A stretch of DNA of 17,038 bases from Clostridium sp. (GTDB taxonomy: Bacteria > Bacillota > Clostridia > Clostridiales > Clostridiaceae). The translations under genes were made by a program, and so were the position numbers. Shown piece after piece: positions 7,906 to 15,033 of this stretch; within the stretch, counting starts at the first letter, position 1; each line of letters opens with the position of its first letter. The notes under the pieces were generated by a model. That model was not told the DNA's origin. It saw only the letters and a program-made list of their open reading frames with translations, and did no database searches. The stretch spans positions 1 to 17,038 of the forward strand of contig NZ_JAHAIF010000057.1 in the NCBI RefSeq assembly GCF_018372875.1, written 5' to 3'.

Positions 7906-8805
7906 TTAATTATTTATAGCCTTCTTAACAAAGCCTTTACTTGCATTTAATCTCTTAACTGCCTCTTCTTTGCTACAATTTAATAACACCATTATTATAG
8001 CTACCTTACATTCTCTATCTGATTCCTCAAATTTAATGCTTGCTGTTTCATAGGTACACCCTGTAGCTTCCATTATAATTCTTTTAGACCTTTCAATAAG
8101 CTTTAAATTTGTAGCTTTCATATCTACCATTAGGTTCTGATATGTTTTTCCTATACCTACCATACTAGCTGTAGAAAGCATATTCAATACTAACTTTTGA
8201 GCTGTTCCTGCTTTTAATCTTGTGGACCCAGTTATTACTTCCGGCCCAACTTCAACTTCAATAGCAATATCAGCAATTTTTCCTACTTCACTATTAGGGT
8301 TACAGCTTAAACTTACAGTAAATGCTCCAATTTCCTTTGCTTTTTCTAATGCACCTATAGTATGAGGAGTTCTGCCACTAGCAGCTATTCCAACTACTAC
8401 ATCATTGCTTTTAACCCCTGCATCTACTATATCCTTTGCTCCTTGTTCCTTTTCGTCTTCAGCACCCTCTTTAGCCTTAACAAAAGCACTTGGACCTCCT
8501 GCTATTAATCCCATCACCTCAGTGGTAGTTCCAAATGTAGGAGGACATTCTACTGCATCAAGCACTCCTAAACGTCCACTTGTACCAGACCCTATATATA
8601 TTAGCCTTCCATTATTATTTAATGCCTCTATAATATGCTTCACAGCTTTTTCTATTTCAGGAAGTGCTTTTTTAACGCTCTCGGCAACTGTAGAGTCCTC
8701 TTCATTCATTACTTTTAAAAAGCTACAAATGCTCATTTCGTCGAGTCCCATAGTTTTCTGATTTCTTTTTTCTGTGATTAAATGAGTGATTTTTACTTCT
8801 GACAT
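7906..8805 (-). CDS. murQ: N-acetylmuramic acid 6-phosphate etherase MurQ
   Basis: Cytosolic SIS-domain lyase that removes the D-lactyl ether from MurNAc-6P to give GlcNAc-6P and D-lactate; the committed step of the locus. Length (299 residues) is usual. Motifs: IGSGTSGRLGVLDAVECPPTFG (starting at 71), with GTSGRLG forming the phosphate site and E86 matching the catalytic Glu of E. coli MurQ (ECPPT); EGAED (113-117) contains the second acidic catalytic region; GIAASGRTPH and SLSCNPNS follow, then the diagnostic EVITGSTRLKAGTAQKLVLN. The C-terminus carries a small helical bundle. Start supported by AGGAGG. Preceded by mupG copy A (43-nt gap) and followed by the hairpin at 7870-7900. Confidence 0.97.
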   Translation of the reverse strand: MSEVKITHLITEKRNQKTMGLDEMSICSFLKVMNEEDSTVAESVKKALPEIEKAVKHIIEALNNNGRLIYIGSGTSGRLGVLDAVECPPTFGTTTEVMGLIAGGPSAFVKAKEGAEDEKEQGAKDIVDAGVKSNDVVVGIAASGRTPHTIGALEKAKEIGAFTVSLSCNPNSEVGKIADIAIEVEVGPEVITGSTRLKAGTAQKLVLNMLSTASMVGIGKTYQNLMVDMKATNLKLIERSKRIIMEATGCTYETASIKFEESDRECKVAIIMVLLNCSKEEAVKRLNASKGFVKKAINN

Positions 8806-8847
8806 TGGGAACCTCCTTAGTTTTTTATTCTCTTATATATTTATTCT

Positions 8848-9882
8848 CTAAATTCTAACGAATCTAATTTTTGTCTTGTAATCCAAATATTCTAGTAAAT
8901 CTACATATTCAGGATGTATAAAACCAATAATATTAACTCTGGCATCAGCTTCAAAATCCTTTTTAAGTAATTGAACCTCTCCACAATATCTACCTATAAG
9001 CTCATTATCTATAGTTATAGAGCCTCTTCTACGGAATCCATTGTTATATGGTCTGATTCCAGATGTTCTTGGTGTAATTAAACGTAAAACTGATTCCGAG
9101 AAATCTTTACGACAAGTATACTCTTCTTTATATAGATACTCATACTCTTTTTCAAAATGAGCTTTTATAGTTATTACTTTATCTTCTATATATCTATTTA
9201 TATATTCTAATGTTTCTATCTTAGCTTTACTGTCTCCTATTAATACATCATCTACTCCACAGTTCTTGATTAATTCTACAGCAGCAACGTATGGATGCAT
9301 TTGACGATGTCTTTCTACAGTGGGCAACCCTTCATATAATGGAAAACGCTTTAAATCATCTCCTGGTACAAAAGCTTGTACTTTTAAACCATATTCCTTA
9401 AATCCCCTATTCTTCTCTTTAAAATAATCTAATCCAAGTCCTGTATTATTTCTAGGATAAAAATTATGAGTTAAAGAAATATTTCTAAAATCTACTTGAG
9501 CTTCTTTTGCCTCTTTTAAATATTCTTCATTAACAACACTTGCATTTAGCATTAATTTAAAATTCTTTGATAGTTCCTTTATAGTATCAAAGTCATCAAA
9601 TCCATAATCTAGTCTTAATGCCTTAAATCCTAACTCTTTTAATTTATTATAATCCTTAGGTGGAACCTTCAACTTTTCAAAAGTTACCGGAGATACATCG
9701 GGAACTATTTCTAAATCTAAACTTCTACAAGTTTCTAAAAATATTGGCATCTTTTCATCTAATTCTGAATAATCTTCTTCAGGAATATGAAGCGATGTAA
9801 AAATATATTTTGCACCTATCTTTGCTGCTTTTTCAAGATACTCATAATCTAGATCTTGAAAGTAAACTGAGATTCCTAACAT
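8848..9882 (-). CDS. mupG: 6-phospho-N-acetylmuramidase MupG-like protein, copy A (DUF871)
   Basis: DUF871 protein of 344 residues, family of S. aureus MupG, a cytosolic 6-phospho-N-acetylmuramidase. N-terminal TIM-barrel-like domain (about 1-225) with MLGISVYF at the very start, DVSP (62-65), RLD (90-92), THNFYP (138-143) and EGLPTVERHR (184-193); C-terminal cyclophilin-like domain about 235-340. The shared HNFYP and GLPTxExHR blocks define it as a paralogue of the product of 4357-5448. It lies 12 nt downstream of EIIC copy A and directly upstream of murQ, the order expected for import, disaccharide cleavage and etherase action. Because its partner EIIC has canonical motifs and it neighbours murQ, I regard this copy as the more likely true MupG. 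Strong AGGAGGG ribosome binding site. Confidence 0.9.
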   Translation of the reverse strand: MLGISVYFQDLDYEYLEKAAKIGAKYIFTSLHIPEEDYSELDEKMPIFLETCRSLDLEIVPDVSPVTFEKLKVPPKDYNKLKELGFKALRLDYGFDDFDTIKELSKNFKLMLNASVVNEEYLKEAKEAQVDFRNISLTHNFYPRNNTGLGLDYFKEKNRGFKEYGLKVQAFVPGDDLKRFPLYEGLPTVERHRQMHPYVAAVELIKNCGVDDVLIGDSKAKIETLEYINRYIEDKVITIKAHFEKEYEYLYKEEYTCRKDFSESVLRLITPRTSGIRPYNNGFRRRGSITIDNELIGRYCGEVQLLKKDFEADARVNIIGFIHPEYVDLLEYLDYKTKIRFVRI

Positions 9883-9894
9883 ATTTCCCTCCTA

Positions 9895-11181
9895 TTACTT
9901 ACCATCTATTGGTAATAACTCATCATTCAAATCATTCTTTTCCATAGCTTTTACGAATGGCCAGAATACAACTGCTAGTATAACCCATGTTACTATAACA
10001 AAAAGTGCTGCTGCAAAACTACCATTAGTAGCTAAGAATGCCTTTATTGGTGCTGGTGTTATCCATGGTACTGTTAGTACTGGTACTGGTAAGATACCTG
10101 TCGATACTAATACAACTGCTACAACTGCAATTACCATATAACTTAAAACAAATGGAATCATCATTAATGGGTTCATAACTATTGGTAATCCAAAGATTAA
10201 TGGTTCTCCAATATTAAATAAAGCCGCTGGTAATGATAATACACCTAATGCTTTAATACGTTTTGACTTAGAGAAACACATAATAGCTGATAAAGGTGCT
10301 AACCCTATCCAAATATAGTTGTCATAAAATACACCACTAAATAAATGTGGTAATGATTCACCAGCAGCCATAGCAGCTTGGTTAGCAACATTCATTTGAG
10401 TCCAAATTGGTGATGCAACAGAACCTACTACGTTACCTCCATGTATACCAACTGACCAAAGTATACGATTTAAGAAGCTGGATGTCATTACTGTAGCTAC
10501 ACTGTCACCTGCGCTTACTAGCGGTTGGAATGCATTCATAATGATTTGTGGCAAATTAATATTAAGTACAACTCTAATTATCCACCAGAAAGTAACTATT
10601 AATAGTGATGGTATTAAAGCTACAAAAGCTTGTGCAACCATTGGAGGAACTCCTTCTGGCATCTTTATAACTAACTTTTTACGAACAAAGAAACGATATA
10701 ATTCTGCAGTAACAATTGCAATTATAAGTGCTGCAAATACTCCCTTAGGCCCTAAGAAATCTGTAGGAACCCCTGCAAAAGTTCCTGGATCTTTACCTTC
10801 AATAAAAGTTTTTACAGTTTGAGCTGGAACTATTAAAAAGAAACATGCAACTGAAAGAATTACCGGTCCTAAAATATCATTGTTTTCACCATTTTTATTG
10901 TAATACTCTATAGTTGCGAAAGAAGCTGATATTACTACAAATAAACCTATGAATGATGTACCAACTCCTGATGCTGCTGCAAACTTAGCTGAAAACGTTC
11001 CAATAAAATCTTTATATCCTTGTACAGGGAATGATGCAAGTAATAAGAATAATGACCCAACAATTAATAATCCTGTAAAAGTAATAAAAGTTCTTTGAAT
11101 AATTTGAACGTATCTCATTTGGGAAAATTTTATTAGCGGTGGTGCTATCTTTTCCTCAATGAATCTTGTTAATTTTTCCAT
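9895..11181 (-). CDS. PTS EIIC permease, lactose/cellobiose family, copy A
   Basis: Membrane subunit of a lactose/cellobiose-type PTS, 428 residues, about ten membrane segments. Canonical features are present: VGIHGGNVVGS with H247, FNIGEPLIFGLPIVMNP with E326, and VPWITPAPIKAFLATNG near 371-387. It lacks EIIA and EIIB domains, so it must borrow these from another locus. S. aureus MurP and B. subtilis MurP belong to the glucose-type EIIBC family, so a lactose-type EIIC paired with MupG is a different transport solution; import of MurNAc-GlcNAc or MurNAc is my inference from the operon. First gene after the intergenic region at 11182-11350, which carries two candidate MurR operators. Shine-Dalgarno sequence GAGAGGT before the ATG is weaker than elsewhere in the operon. 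Confidence 0.92.
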   Translation of the reverse strand: MEKLTRFIEEKIAPPLIKFSQMRYVQIIQRTFITFTGLLIVGSLFLLLASFPVQGYKDFIGTFSAKFAAASGVGTSFIGLFVVISASFATIEYYNKNGENNDILGPVILSVACFFLIVPAQTVKTFIEGKDPGTFAGVPTDFLGPKGVFAALIIAIVTAELYRFFVRKKLVIKMPEGVPPMVAQAFVALIPSLLIVTFWWIIRVVLNINLPQIIMNAFQPLVSAGDSVATVMTSSFLNRILWSVGIHGGNVVGSVASPIWTQMNVANQAAMAAGESLPHLFSGVFYDNYIWIGLAPLSAIMCFSKSKRIKALGVLSLPAALFNIGEPLIFGLPIVMNPLMMIPFVLSYMVIAVVAVVLVSTGILPVPVLTVPWITPAPIKAFLATNGSFAAALFVIVTWVILAVVFWPFVKAMEKNDLNDELLPIDGK

Positions 11182-11227
11182 GTATATTACCTCTCTCTCT
11201 TTATATTTGTAATCTATTACAATACTA

Positions 11228-11256
11228 AGTCTATCACACCAAAAATATTATTTCAA
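11228..11256 (-). promoter_or_regulatory. Possible promoter of the EIIC-mupG-murQ operon
   Basis: On the minus strand TTGAAA (11256-11251), a 17-nt spacer and TAGACT (11233-11228). The -10 box is only a 4/6 match, so this is tentative; its -35 and spacer overlap the candidate operator at 11241-11255, which fits repression. Confidence 0.4.
11241..11255 (-). promoter_or_regulatory. Candidate MurR operator 1 upstream of EIIC copy A
   Basis: Minus-strand TGAAATAATATTTTT, a variant of the TGAAAT-N3-ATTTCA element found at the murR promoter. Faces the similar site at 11274-11288 in inverted orientation about 18 nt away. Confidence 0.5.
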
Positions 11257-11273
11257 TATATTTTTATATTTTT

Positions 11274-11288
11274 TGAAATAATATTTTA
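11274..11288 (+). promoter_or_regulatory. Candidate MurR operator 2 upstream of EIIC copy A
   Basis: TGAAATAATATTTTA, one mismatch from perfect dyad symmetry in the TGAAAT-N3-ATTTYA pattern shared with the sites at 12420 and 13712. With 11241-11255 it forms a large inverted repeat that could bind MurR cooperatively. Confidence 0.55.
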
Positions 11289-11350
11289 TAAGCATTAAAA
11301 ATCAAGGAGAAAGTCTCAACAAAACCTCCTCCTTCAACAACGTTTTTATA

Positions 11351-12403
11351 TTAGCTAAATAATATTTTCATTATCTTTTCATGTATTTTCTTACGCTCTT
11401 CAATTATCTTAATATTTTCTCTTGTAGGATGCACCCTATTACTAAGTACTATTATTGAAATTTTATTTCCTTTATCAATCAACAATGATGTCCCTGTAAA
11501 CCCGGTATGAAAGATAGATTCACTAGAGTTCATTGTACTAAATGGACTCCTTATATCAAAAGTAAGATAACCTAATCCTCTACTAATTTCTCCAATAGGA
11601 GTTTGTCTCTTAAATAATGATTCTACTGATTTCTCACTTAAGATTCTTTTTTTATTATATTCGCCTCCATTCAAAATCATCCTTGCAAACTTACTCATAT
11701 CATATATATCCGAAAAGATTCCTGCATGACCTGAAACTCCTCCCATTAAATAAGCCTTCCTATCATGAACATCTCCCCTTAATATCTTATGAAAATGTGG
11801 AGAATTTTCTGTTGGTGCGCATCTATCAACTAATTTACTATCTGGTAGATAAGAAGTATCATCCATATTTAATGGCGTAAATATAAATTCCTTGGCTACT
11901 ATATCCAGAGGCTTCCTTACTATTTCTTCAATTATGAATCCAAGCAATATAAATCCTATATCCGAATATAAAACTTTTGTGTTTTTTTCATATATTGAAT
12001 CACAATAATATATTTTCCTTCTTATTGTCTCTTTATCTGCACTTAGATCTAATTTCACATCAGCTGGTAATCCACTAGTATGAGTCAATAAATCAAAAAT
12101 ATTTATATTATTATTTCTAAATTCCGGAATTATATCTTTTACAAGAGTATCTAACTTTAATTTGCCCATATCTATCAGTTTCATAGTCAATGTCGTAGTA
12201 ACTAATACTTTTGTTAAAGATGCTAAGTCGTAAATAGTATCAATACTGTTTAATTCTTCCTTTGGTAAAATTGATTTTTTCCCTACCGAAAATAAATATT
12301 CATCATCGTCTAATAAGATAGCAACATTTGCTCCGGGAAATACTCCCCTAGAACAACAATCCTCAATAATAAATTTAATTTCTCTTTTTTGATCTTCTCT
12401 CAT
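11351..12403 (-). CDS. Serine hydrolase of the beta-lactamase/PBP4* family (AmiE/YbbE-like)
   Basis: Class C beta-lactamase-like serine hydrolase, 350 residues. Active-site motifs are S62-L-T-K65 (in DLASLTK), Y146-S-D148 (the YxN position) and H299-T-G301 (the KTG position). The block around 196-230 (APTE, GDVHD, YLMGGVSGHAGIFS) is typical of the family containing B. subtilis YbbE/AmiE, reported to act as an N-acetylmuramyl-L-alanine amidase in muropeptide rescue beside murQRP. Unlike that exported enzyme, this one has no signal peptide (starts MREDQKREIKF) and should be cytosolic. Own promoter (12440-12468) with a candidate MurR operator just downstream of it. The ribosome binding site is AAGGGG. 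It probably strips peptides from imported muropeptides, but a D-amino-acid peptidase or esterase role cannot be excluded. Confidence 0.85.
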   Translation of the reverse strand: MREDQKREIKFIIEDCCSRGVFPGANVAILLDDDEYLFSVGKKSILPKEELNSIDTIYDLASLTKVLVTTTLTMKLIDMGKLKLDTLVKDIIPEFRNNNINIFDLLTHTSGLPADVKLDLSADKETIRRKIYYCDSIYEKNTKVLYSDIGFILLGFIIEEIVRKPLDIVAKEFIFTPLNMDDTSYLPDSKLVDRCAPTENSPHFHKILRGDVHDRKAYLMGGVSGHAGIFSDIYDMSKFARMILNGGEYNKKRILSEKSVESLFKRQTPIGEISRGLGYLTFDIRSPFSTMNSSESIFHTGFTGTSLLIDKGNKISIIVLSNRVHPTRENIKIIEERKKIHEKIMKILFS

Positions 12404-12419
12404 TTAAATACCCCTTTTT

Positions 12420-12434
12420 TGAAATTTTATTTTA
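12420..12434 (+). promoter_or_regulatory. Candidate MurR operator of the serine hydrolase gene
   Basis: TGAAATTTTATTTTA, one mismatch from the perfect palindrome at 13712-13726. It lies just downstream of the hydrolase -10 box, across the expected transcription start, a typical repressor position. Confidence 0.65.
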
Positions 12435-12439
12435 CTTAT

Positions 12440-12468
12440 ATTATCTTTATATTGATATTTTATGTCAA
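12440..12468 (-). promoter_or_regulatory. Promoter of the serine hydrolase gene
   Basis: Minus strand: perfect -35 TTGACA (12468-12463), 17-nt spacer, -10 GATAAT (12445-12440, 5/6 match). Followed at once by the operator-like site at 12420-12434 and the gene at 12403. Confidence 0.8.
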
Positions 12469-12528
12469 GGTTGGTAAACTATATTTATAACTGAGAATAT
12501 TAATATTAAAAAGAGAGGATGATTATAA

Positions 12529-12747
12529 ATGATAGTTGTAAATAGTGCAATAATGCAAGATAAGTTAAAAAAATTAATTGAATCTATTGATTCTCCAAAA
12601 TTTACTTTTATAAAAAAAGAAGGTATAAAACTTTGTTTTTCATGCGATCTTGAAGATGATGAAGCTGCTATAGCAGTAGCAAAAAAAGCTATTAAATCAG
12701 ATCCTATAGCTTCAACCCTACTAATCTCAGTAAAATCAGAAGCTTAA
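12529..12747 (+). CDS. Small conserved-looking protein with CxxC motif, 72 aa
   Basis: I do not recognise this protein. It has a good ribosome binding site (GAGAGG about 9 nt before the ATG) and its own terminator (12766-12814), so it looks real despite its length. The sequence is a short soluble protein with C36-F-S-C39 in the middle (KLCFSCDLEDDEAA) followed by an amphipathic helix (AAIAVAKKAIKS) and a hydrophobic strand (STLLISVK), which suggests a compact alpha/beta fold; the two cysteines could bind metal or form a redox pair. It is the only plus-strand gene in the salvage locus, divergent from the hydrolase gene across 125 nt that contains the hydrolase promoter and operator, and convergent with murR. 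Whether MurR controls it is not known. Confidence 0.7.
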   Translation: MIVVNSAIMQDKLKKLIESIDSPKFTFIKKEGIKLCFSCDLEDDEAAIAVAKKAIKSDPIASTLLISVKSEA

Positions 12748-12765
12748 TTTTATAGTATATATAAT

Positions 12766-12814
12766 AAAAATCCAAAAGAATTCATTTATATAAACAAATT
12801 CTTTTGGATTTTTT
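12766..12814. terminator. Bidirectional terminator between the 72-aa gene and murR
   Basis: Perfect 17-bp inverted repeat (12766-12782 and 12797-12813) with core ATCCAAAAGAATT and A/T-tract ends giving a U-tail on either strand. It lies 18 nt after the plus-strand stop and about 9 nt after the murR stop on the minus strand. Confidence 0.92.
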
Positions 12815-12822
12815 AATGTATT

Positions 12823-13659
12823 TTACTTTATTCTTCCTATTATTTCTCGAGTTTTAACTATCTGCTTTTTAGTTATTGCTATATCTTGTTTAGCAATTCC
12901 TAAATACAACAAGTCAGTTAAAATCAGAGATGCCATTCTTGATGATATAGCTCCTATCCTTAATTCTTTTTCTTCACTTGGTATATGTAAAACTAACTCT
13001 GATGCCTTAACCAAAGGACTATTACTAAATTGAGTTATTGCTATTGTTTTTGCTCCAACTTCTTTTGCATAAAGCATAGCTTCGTTTATCTCCTTTGTAT
13101 TCCCACTATAACTTATTGCTATAGCAACATCATCTTCATTTATATGTACAGCTGATGCCAATTGAATATGCGTGTCTGTATGATGAATAACATTCCTATT
13201 AATTCTCGATAGTTTCTGTTGGAAATCGTTACATACAATTCCTGATGTACCAACACCAAATAGATAAATATTCTTACATCCAATTAAATACTCTATTGCT
13301 TTCTCTAAATTACTATAATTTATTAGATTATAAGTTTTTTGTAAAGTTTGGTAATTTAAACTTAGTGTTTTATCTACTAAAGCCTTAACATCATCATCTT
13401 CTTTAATAACTTCATCAAAATATTGATTTGGCTCACTATTATCTTTTGCCAATTCAACCTTTAACTCAGTAAATCCTTTATACCCTACTTTTTTAGAAAA
13501 CCTAATTACTGCAGCAGCTGATGTTTCTACTCTATCCGCAAACTCTTGAGCACTCAGCATAACCACTTCATTTTTATTATTTAAAATATAGTCTGCTAAT
13601 TTTTCTTCTGTACCTGTAAAACTTCCCATACCCTCTTTTATCTTATATATGCAGCTCAT
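12823..13659 (-). CDS. murR: RpiR-family transcriptional regulator, MurR-like
   Basis: 278 residues: N-terminal RpiR helix-turn-helix domain (about 1-77; recognition region SAQEFADRVETSAAAVIRFSKK is at 36-57) and C-terminal SIS sugar-phosphate-binding domain (about 120-250) with FGVGTSG (134-140) and SYSGNTKE (183-190). In E. coli MurR represses murQP and responds to MurNAc-6P; I infer the same ligand here from the adjacent murQ, anmK and mupG genes. Strong ribosome binding site (AAGGAGGGG). It is separately transcribed from its own promoter (13680-13709), with a perfect palindrome touching the -35 box, suggesting autoregulation, and ends at the terminator 12766-12814. Repressor versus activator is not decided by the sequence, although operator positions favour repression of the hydrolase. 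Confidence 0.9.
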   Translation of the reverse strand: MSCIYKIKEGMGSFTGTEEKLADYILNNKNEVVMLSAQEFADRVETSAAAVIRFSKKVGYKGFTELKVELAKDNSEPNQYFDEVIKEDDDVKALVDKTLSLNYQTLQKTYNLINYSNLEKAIEYLIGCKNIYLFGVGTSGIVCNDFQQKLSRINRNVIHHTDTHIQLASAVHINEDDVAIAISYSGNTKEINEAMLYAKEVGAKTIAITQFSNSPLVKASELVLHIPSEEKELRIGAISSRMASLILTDLLYLGIAKQDIAITKKQIVKTREIIGRIK

Positions 13660-13679
13660 TTTCTCCCCTCCTTATATTA

Positions 13680-13709
13680 ATTGTAAAATTTCATATACGC
13701 CTTTGTCAA
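13680..13709 (-). promoter_or_regulatory. Promoter of murR
   Basis: Minus strand: perfect -35 TTGACA (13709-13704), 18-nt spacer, -10 TACAAT (13685-13680, 5/6). A partial operator half-site (ATTTCA type) lies in the spacer and a full palindrome lies just upstream of -35. Confidence 0.8.
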
Positions 13710-13710
13710 C

Positions 13711-13727
13711 GTGAAATTTTATTTCAC
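13711..13727. promoter_or_regulatory. Candidate MurR operator at the murR promoter (perfect palindrome)
   Basis: GTGAAAT-TTT-ATTTCAC: 7-bp arms around a 3-nt centre, 2 nt upstream of the murR -35 box. It has no U-tract, so it is an operator rather than a terminator of the upstream antiporter gene. It is the most symmetric of the four related sites in the locus. Confidence 0.7.
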
Positions 13728-13729
13728 TA

Positions 13730-14905
13730 TTAACTTATCCACTTATCTCCAAAATACTTTATTCCAACAGCCCCAAGGGGAGCAGTAACTACTATAGATA
13801 AAACTGCAATAGCTAATATTAAATTTCCTGAAGCTACCCCTGATGCAAGTGGCACTGCCCCCATAGCTGCTTGAACTGTTGCTTTTGGCATAAATGAAAT
13901 TATACAAAATATCTTTTCTTTTAAATTAAGGTTACTTCCCATAAGAGAAATATATACACCTATGCTTCTTGCTACTAACCCTATAAATAAAAGCAATAAT
14001 CCTAATAGCCCAGAGTGTACAATTACCTTAACATCTACTTGCGCTCCAACCAATACAAATAAAAGTATTTCTGCAAAAACCCATACCTTATTAAACTTTT
14101 CAGATATCCTGTTTGCTACCTTAGGATATTTATCTAACAATATAAAGCCTACTACCATAACTCCTAATAAACTAGCTATAGGCACTATGTTTTTAAATAT
14201 ATCTTCTAAACTAGTTAAAAACATACCTGATGCAAGTATTATTAACGTCTTTTCTGTATCTCTTAAGTGGAATTTTTTAAATATCCCTATTAGTAATAGT
14301 GCTGTTAATATACCAATTCCCCCTCCTAGTAATATAGAAATAGGTATACTAAGTAACTTTCCTGAAATACTAATATTACTTCCTCCATATAACCCTAAAA
14401 AGGTTGAAAATATAGTTATTGCAAATACATCATCTATAGATGATGCTGCTAAAATTATAGTTGGAACGCCATTCTCCTTTCCTTTACCTTTATTTATTAA
14501 CTCTAACATTTGAGGTACTACAACCGCTGGAGAAACTGCTGCAATTATAAATCCTAACATTCCAGCCTCGATAAAGGATATATTTAATATATACTTACTA
14601 ACAAATGCAATAGTAACCCCTTCAATTACACATGGCAGGAAGCTCATTTTTAAGGCTGTCTTTCCTACCTTTTTTAATGTACTCCTATTAATTCCAAGTC
14701 CGGCTCTTAAAAGTATAACAATTAATGCTATCTTTCTTAAATCTGATGATATAGTAAGTATATCCTTACTAATTAAATCCAACATATTGGGACCAACTAT
14801 AATTCCTAATATAAGCATACCTAATAATCCTGGCAATTTTATAGCCTTGAATAGCTTATTAAATATAAGTCCTACTGTAATTATTATTGCTAAACTTAGT
14901 ACCAT
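13730..14905 (-). CDS. Cation:proton antiporter under fluoride riboswitch control
   Basis: Integral membrane antiporter of the monovalent cation:proton antiporter superfamily, 391 residues, about 12-13 hydrophobic segments. Family features: KLPGLLGMLILGIIVGP (23-39), RAGLGI (67-72), AAVSPAVVVPQ (122-132, the unwound helix region) and SSIDDVFAI (155-163), whose D158-D159 pair corresponds to the ion-binding aspartates of this fold; PKATVQAA (340-347) lies in a late helix. Start supported by GGAGG 8 nt upstream. The gene lies directly behind a fluoride riboswitch with terminator, so it should be made only when fluoride enters the cell. Sodium/proton-antiporter-type genes are among the classes linked to this riboswitch, together with crcB and eriC. 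It could export fluoride or restore ion or pH balance disturbed by HF entry; the sequence does not distinguish these. Confidence 0.92.
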   Translation of the reverse strand: MVLSLAIIITVGLIFNKLFKAIKLPGLLGMLILGIIVGPNMLDLISKDILTISSDLRKIALIVILLRAGLGINRSTLKKVGKTALKMSFLPCVIEGVTIAFVSKYILNISFIEAGMLGFIIAAVSPAVVVPQMLELINKGKGKENGVPTIILAASSIDDVFAITIFSTFLGLYGGSNISISGKLLSIPISILLGGGIGILTALLLIGIFKKFHLRDTEKTLIILASGMFLTSLEDIFKNIVPIASLLGVMVVGFILLDKYPKVANRISEKFNKVWVFAEILLFVLVGAQVDVKVIVHSGLLGLLLLFIGLVARSIGVYISLMGSNLNLKEKIFCIISFMPKATVQAAMGAVPLASGVASGNLILAIAVLSIVVTAPLGAVGIKYFGDKWIS

Positions 14906-14934
14906 ACTTTAACCTCCAAGTAATTTTTGACAAT

Positions 14935-14977
14935 AAAAAAACCTACAAAATATAGACTTTAATCTATACTTTGTAGG
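14935..14977 (-). terminator. Intrinsic terminator of the fluoride riboswitch
   Basis: Minus-strand 15-bp stem (14977-14963 with 14956-14942, one G-U pair), 6-nt loop and seven T residues (14941-14935). The ascending arm begins with CCTAC, which is also the 3' end of the aptamer, so ligand-bound aptamer and terminator are mutually exclusive: the expected ON switch. It would also stop read-through from the upstream transporter gene. Confidence 0.92.
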
Positions 14978-15017
14978 AGTCATTAGCATCAAGCATTTAA
15001 TGGTGAACTCCATCACC
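14973..15017 (-). ncRNA. Fluoride riboswitch aptamer (crcB motif)
   Basis: The minus strand reads GGTGATGGAGTTCACC (15017-15002), then ATTAAATGCTTGATGC, then TAATGACTCCTAC ending at 14973. This matches the crcB-motif consensus: P1 hairpin with GATGG and TTC-type loop residues, a short second stem, and (T/G)GATGA/AATGA followed by CCTAC. GGAGT in the first loop is complementary to ACTCC near the 3' end, the long-range pseudoknot of this aptamer. It lies about 70 nt upstream of the antiporter start, includes an overlapping terminator and is preceded by a promoter. Confidence 0.94.
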
Positions 15018-15033
15018 CTTATTGTTCTTGCTT

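Noticed and set aside
11241..11288. Catabolite-repression (cre) sites considered for the TGAAAT elements
   Set aside because: They lack the central CG of cre consensus and share a pattern specific to this locus.
11304..11334. Possible terminator after the serine hydrolase (AAGGAG / CTCCTT stem)
   Set aside because: Only a 6-bp stem with a loop of about 19 nt and an interrupted T-run; too weak to call.
13711..13727. Palindrome considered as the antiporter's terminator
   Set aside because: A 3-nt centre and no U-tract; its relation to the sites at 12420 and 11274 fits an operator.
13962..14513. 183-residue plus-strand open frame inside the antiporter gene
   Set aside because: Antisense to a clear membrane protein gene; rich in Pro/Asn/Ile as expected from reversed hydrophobic codons.
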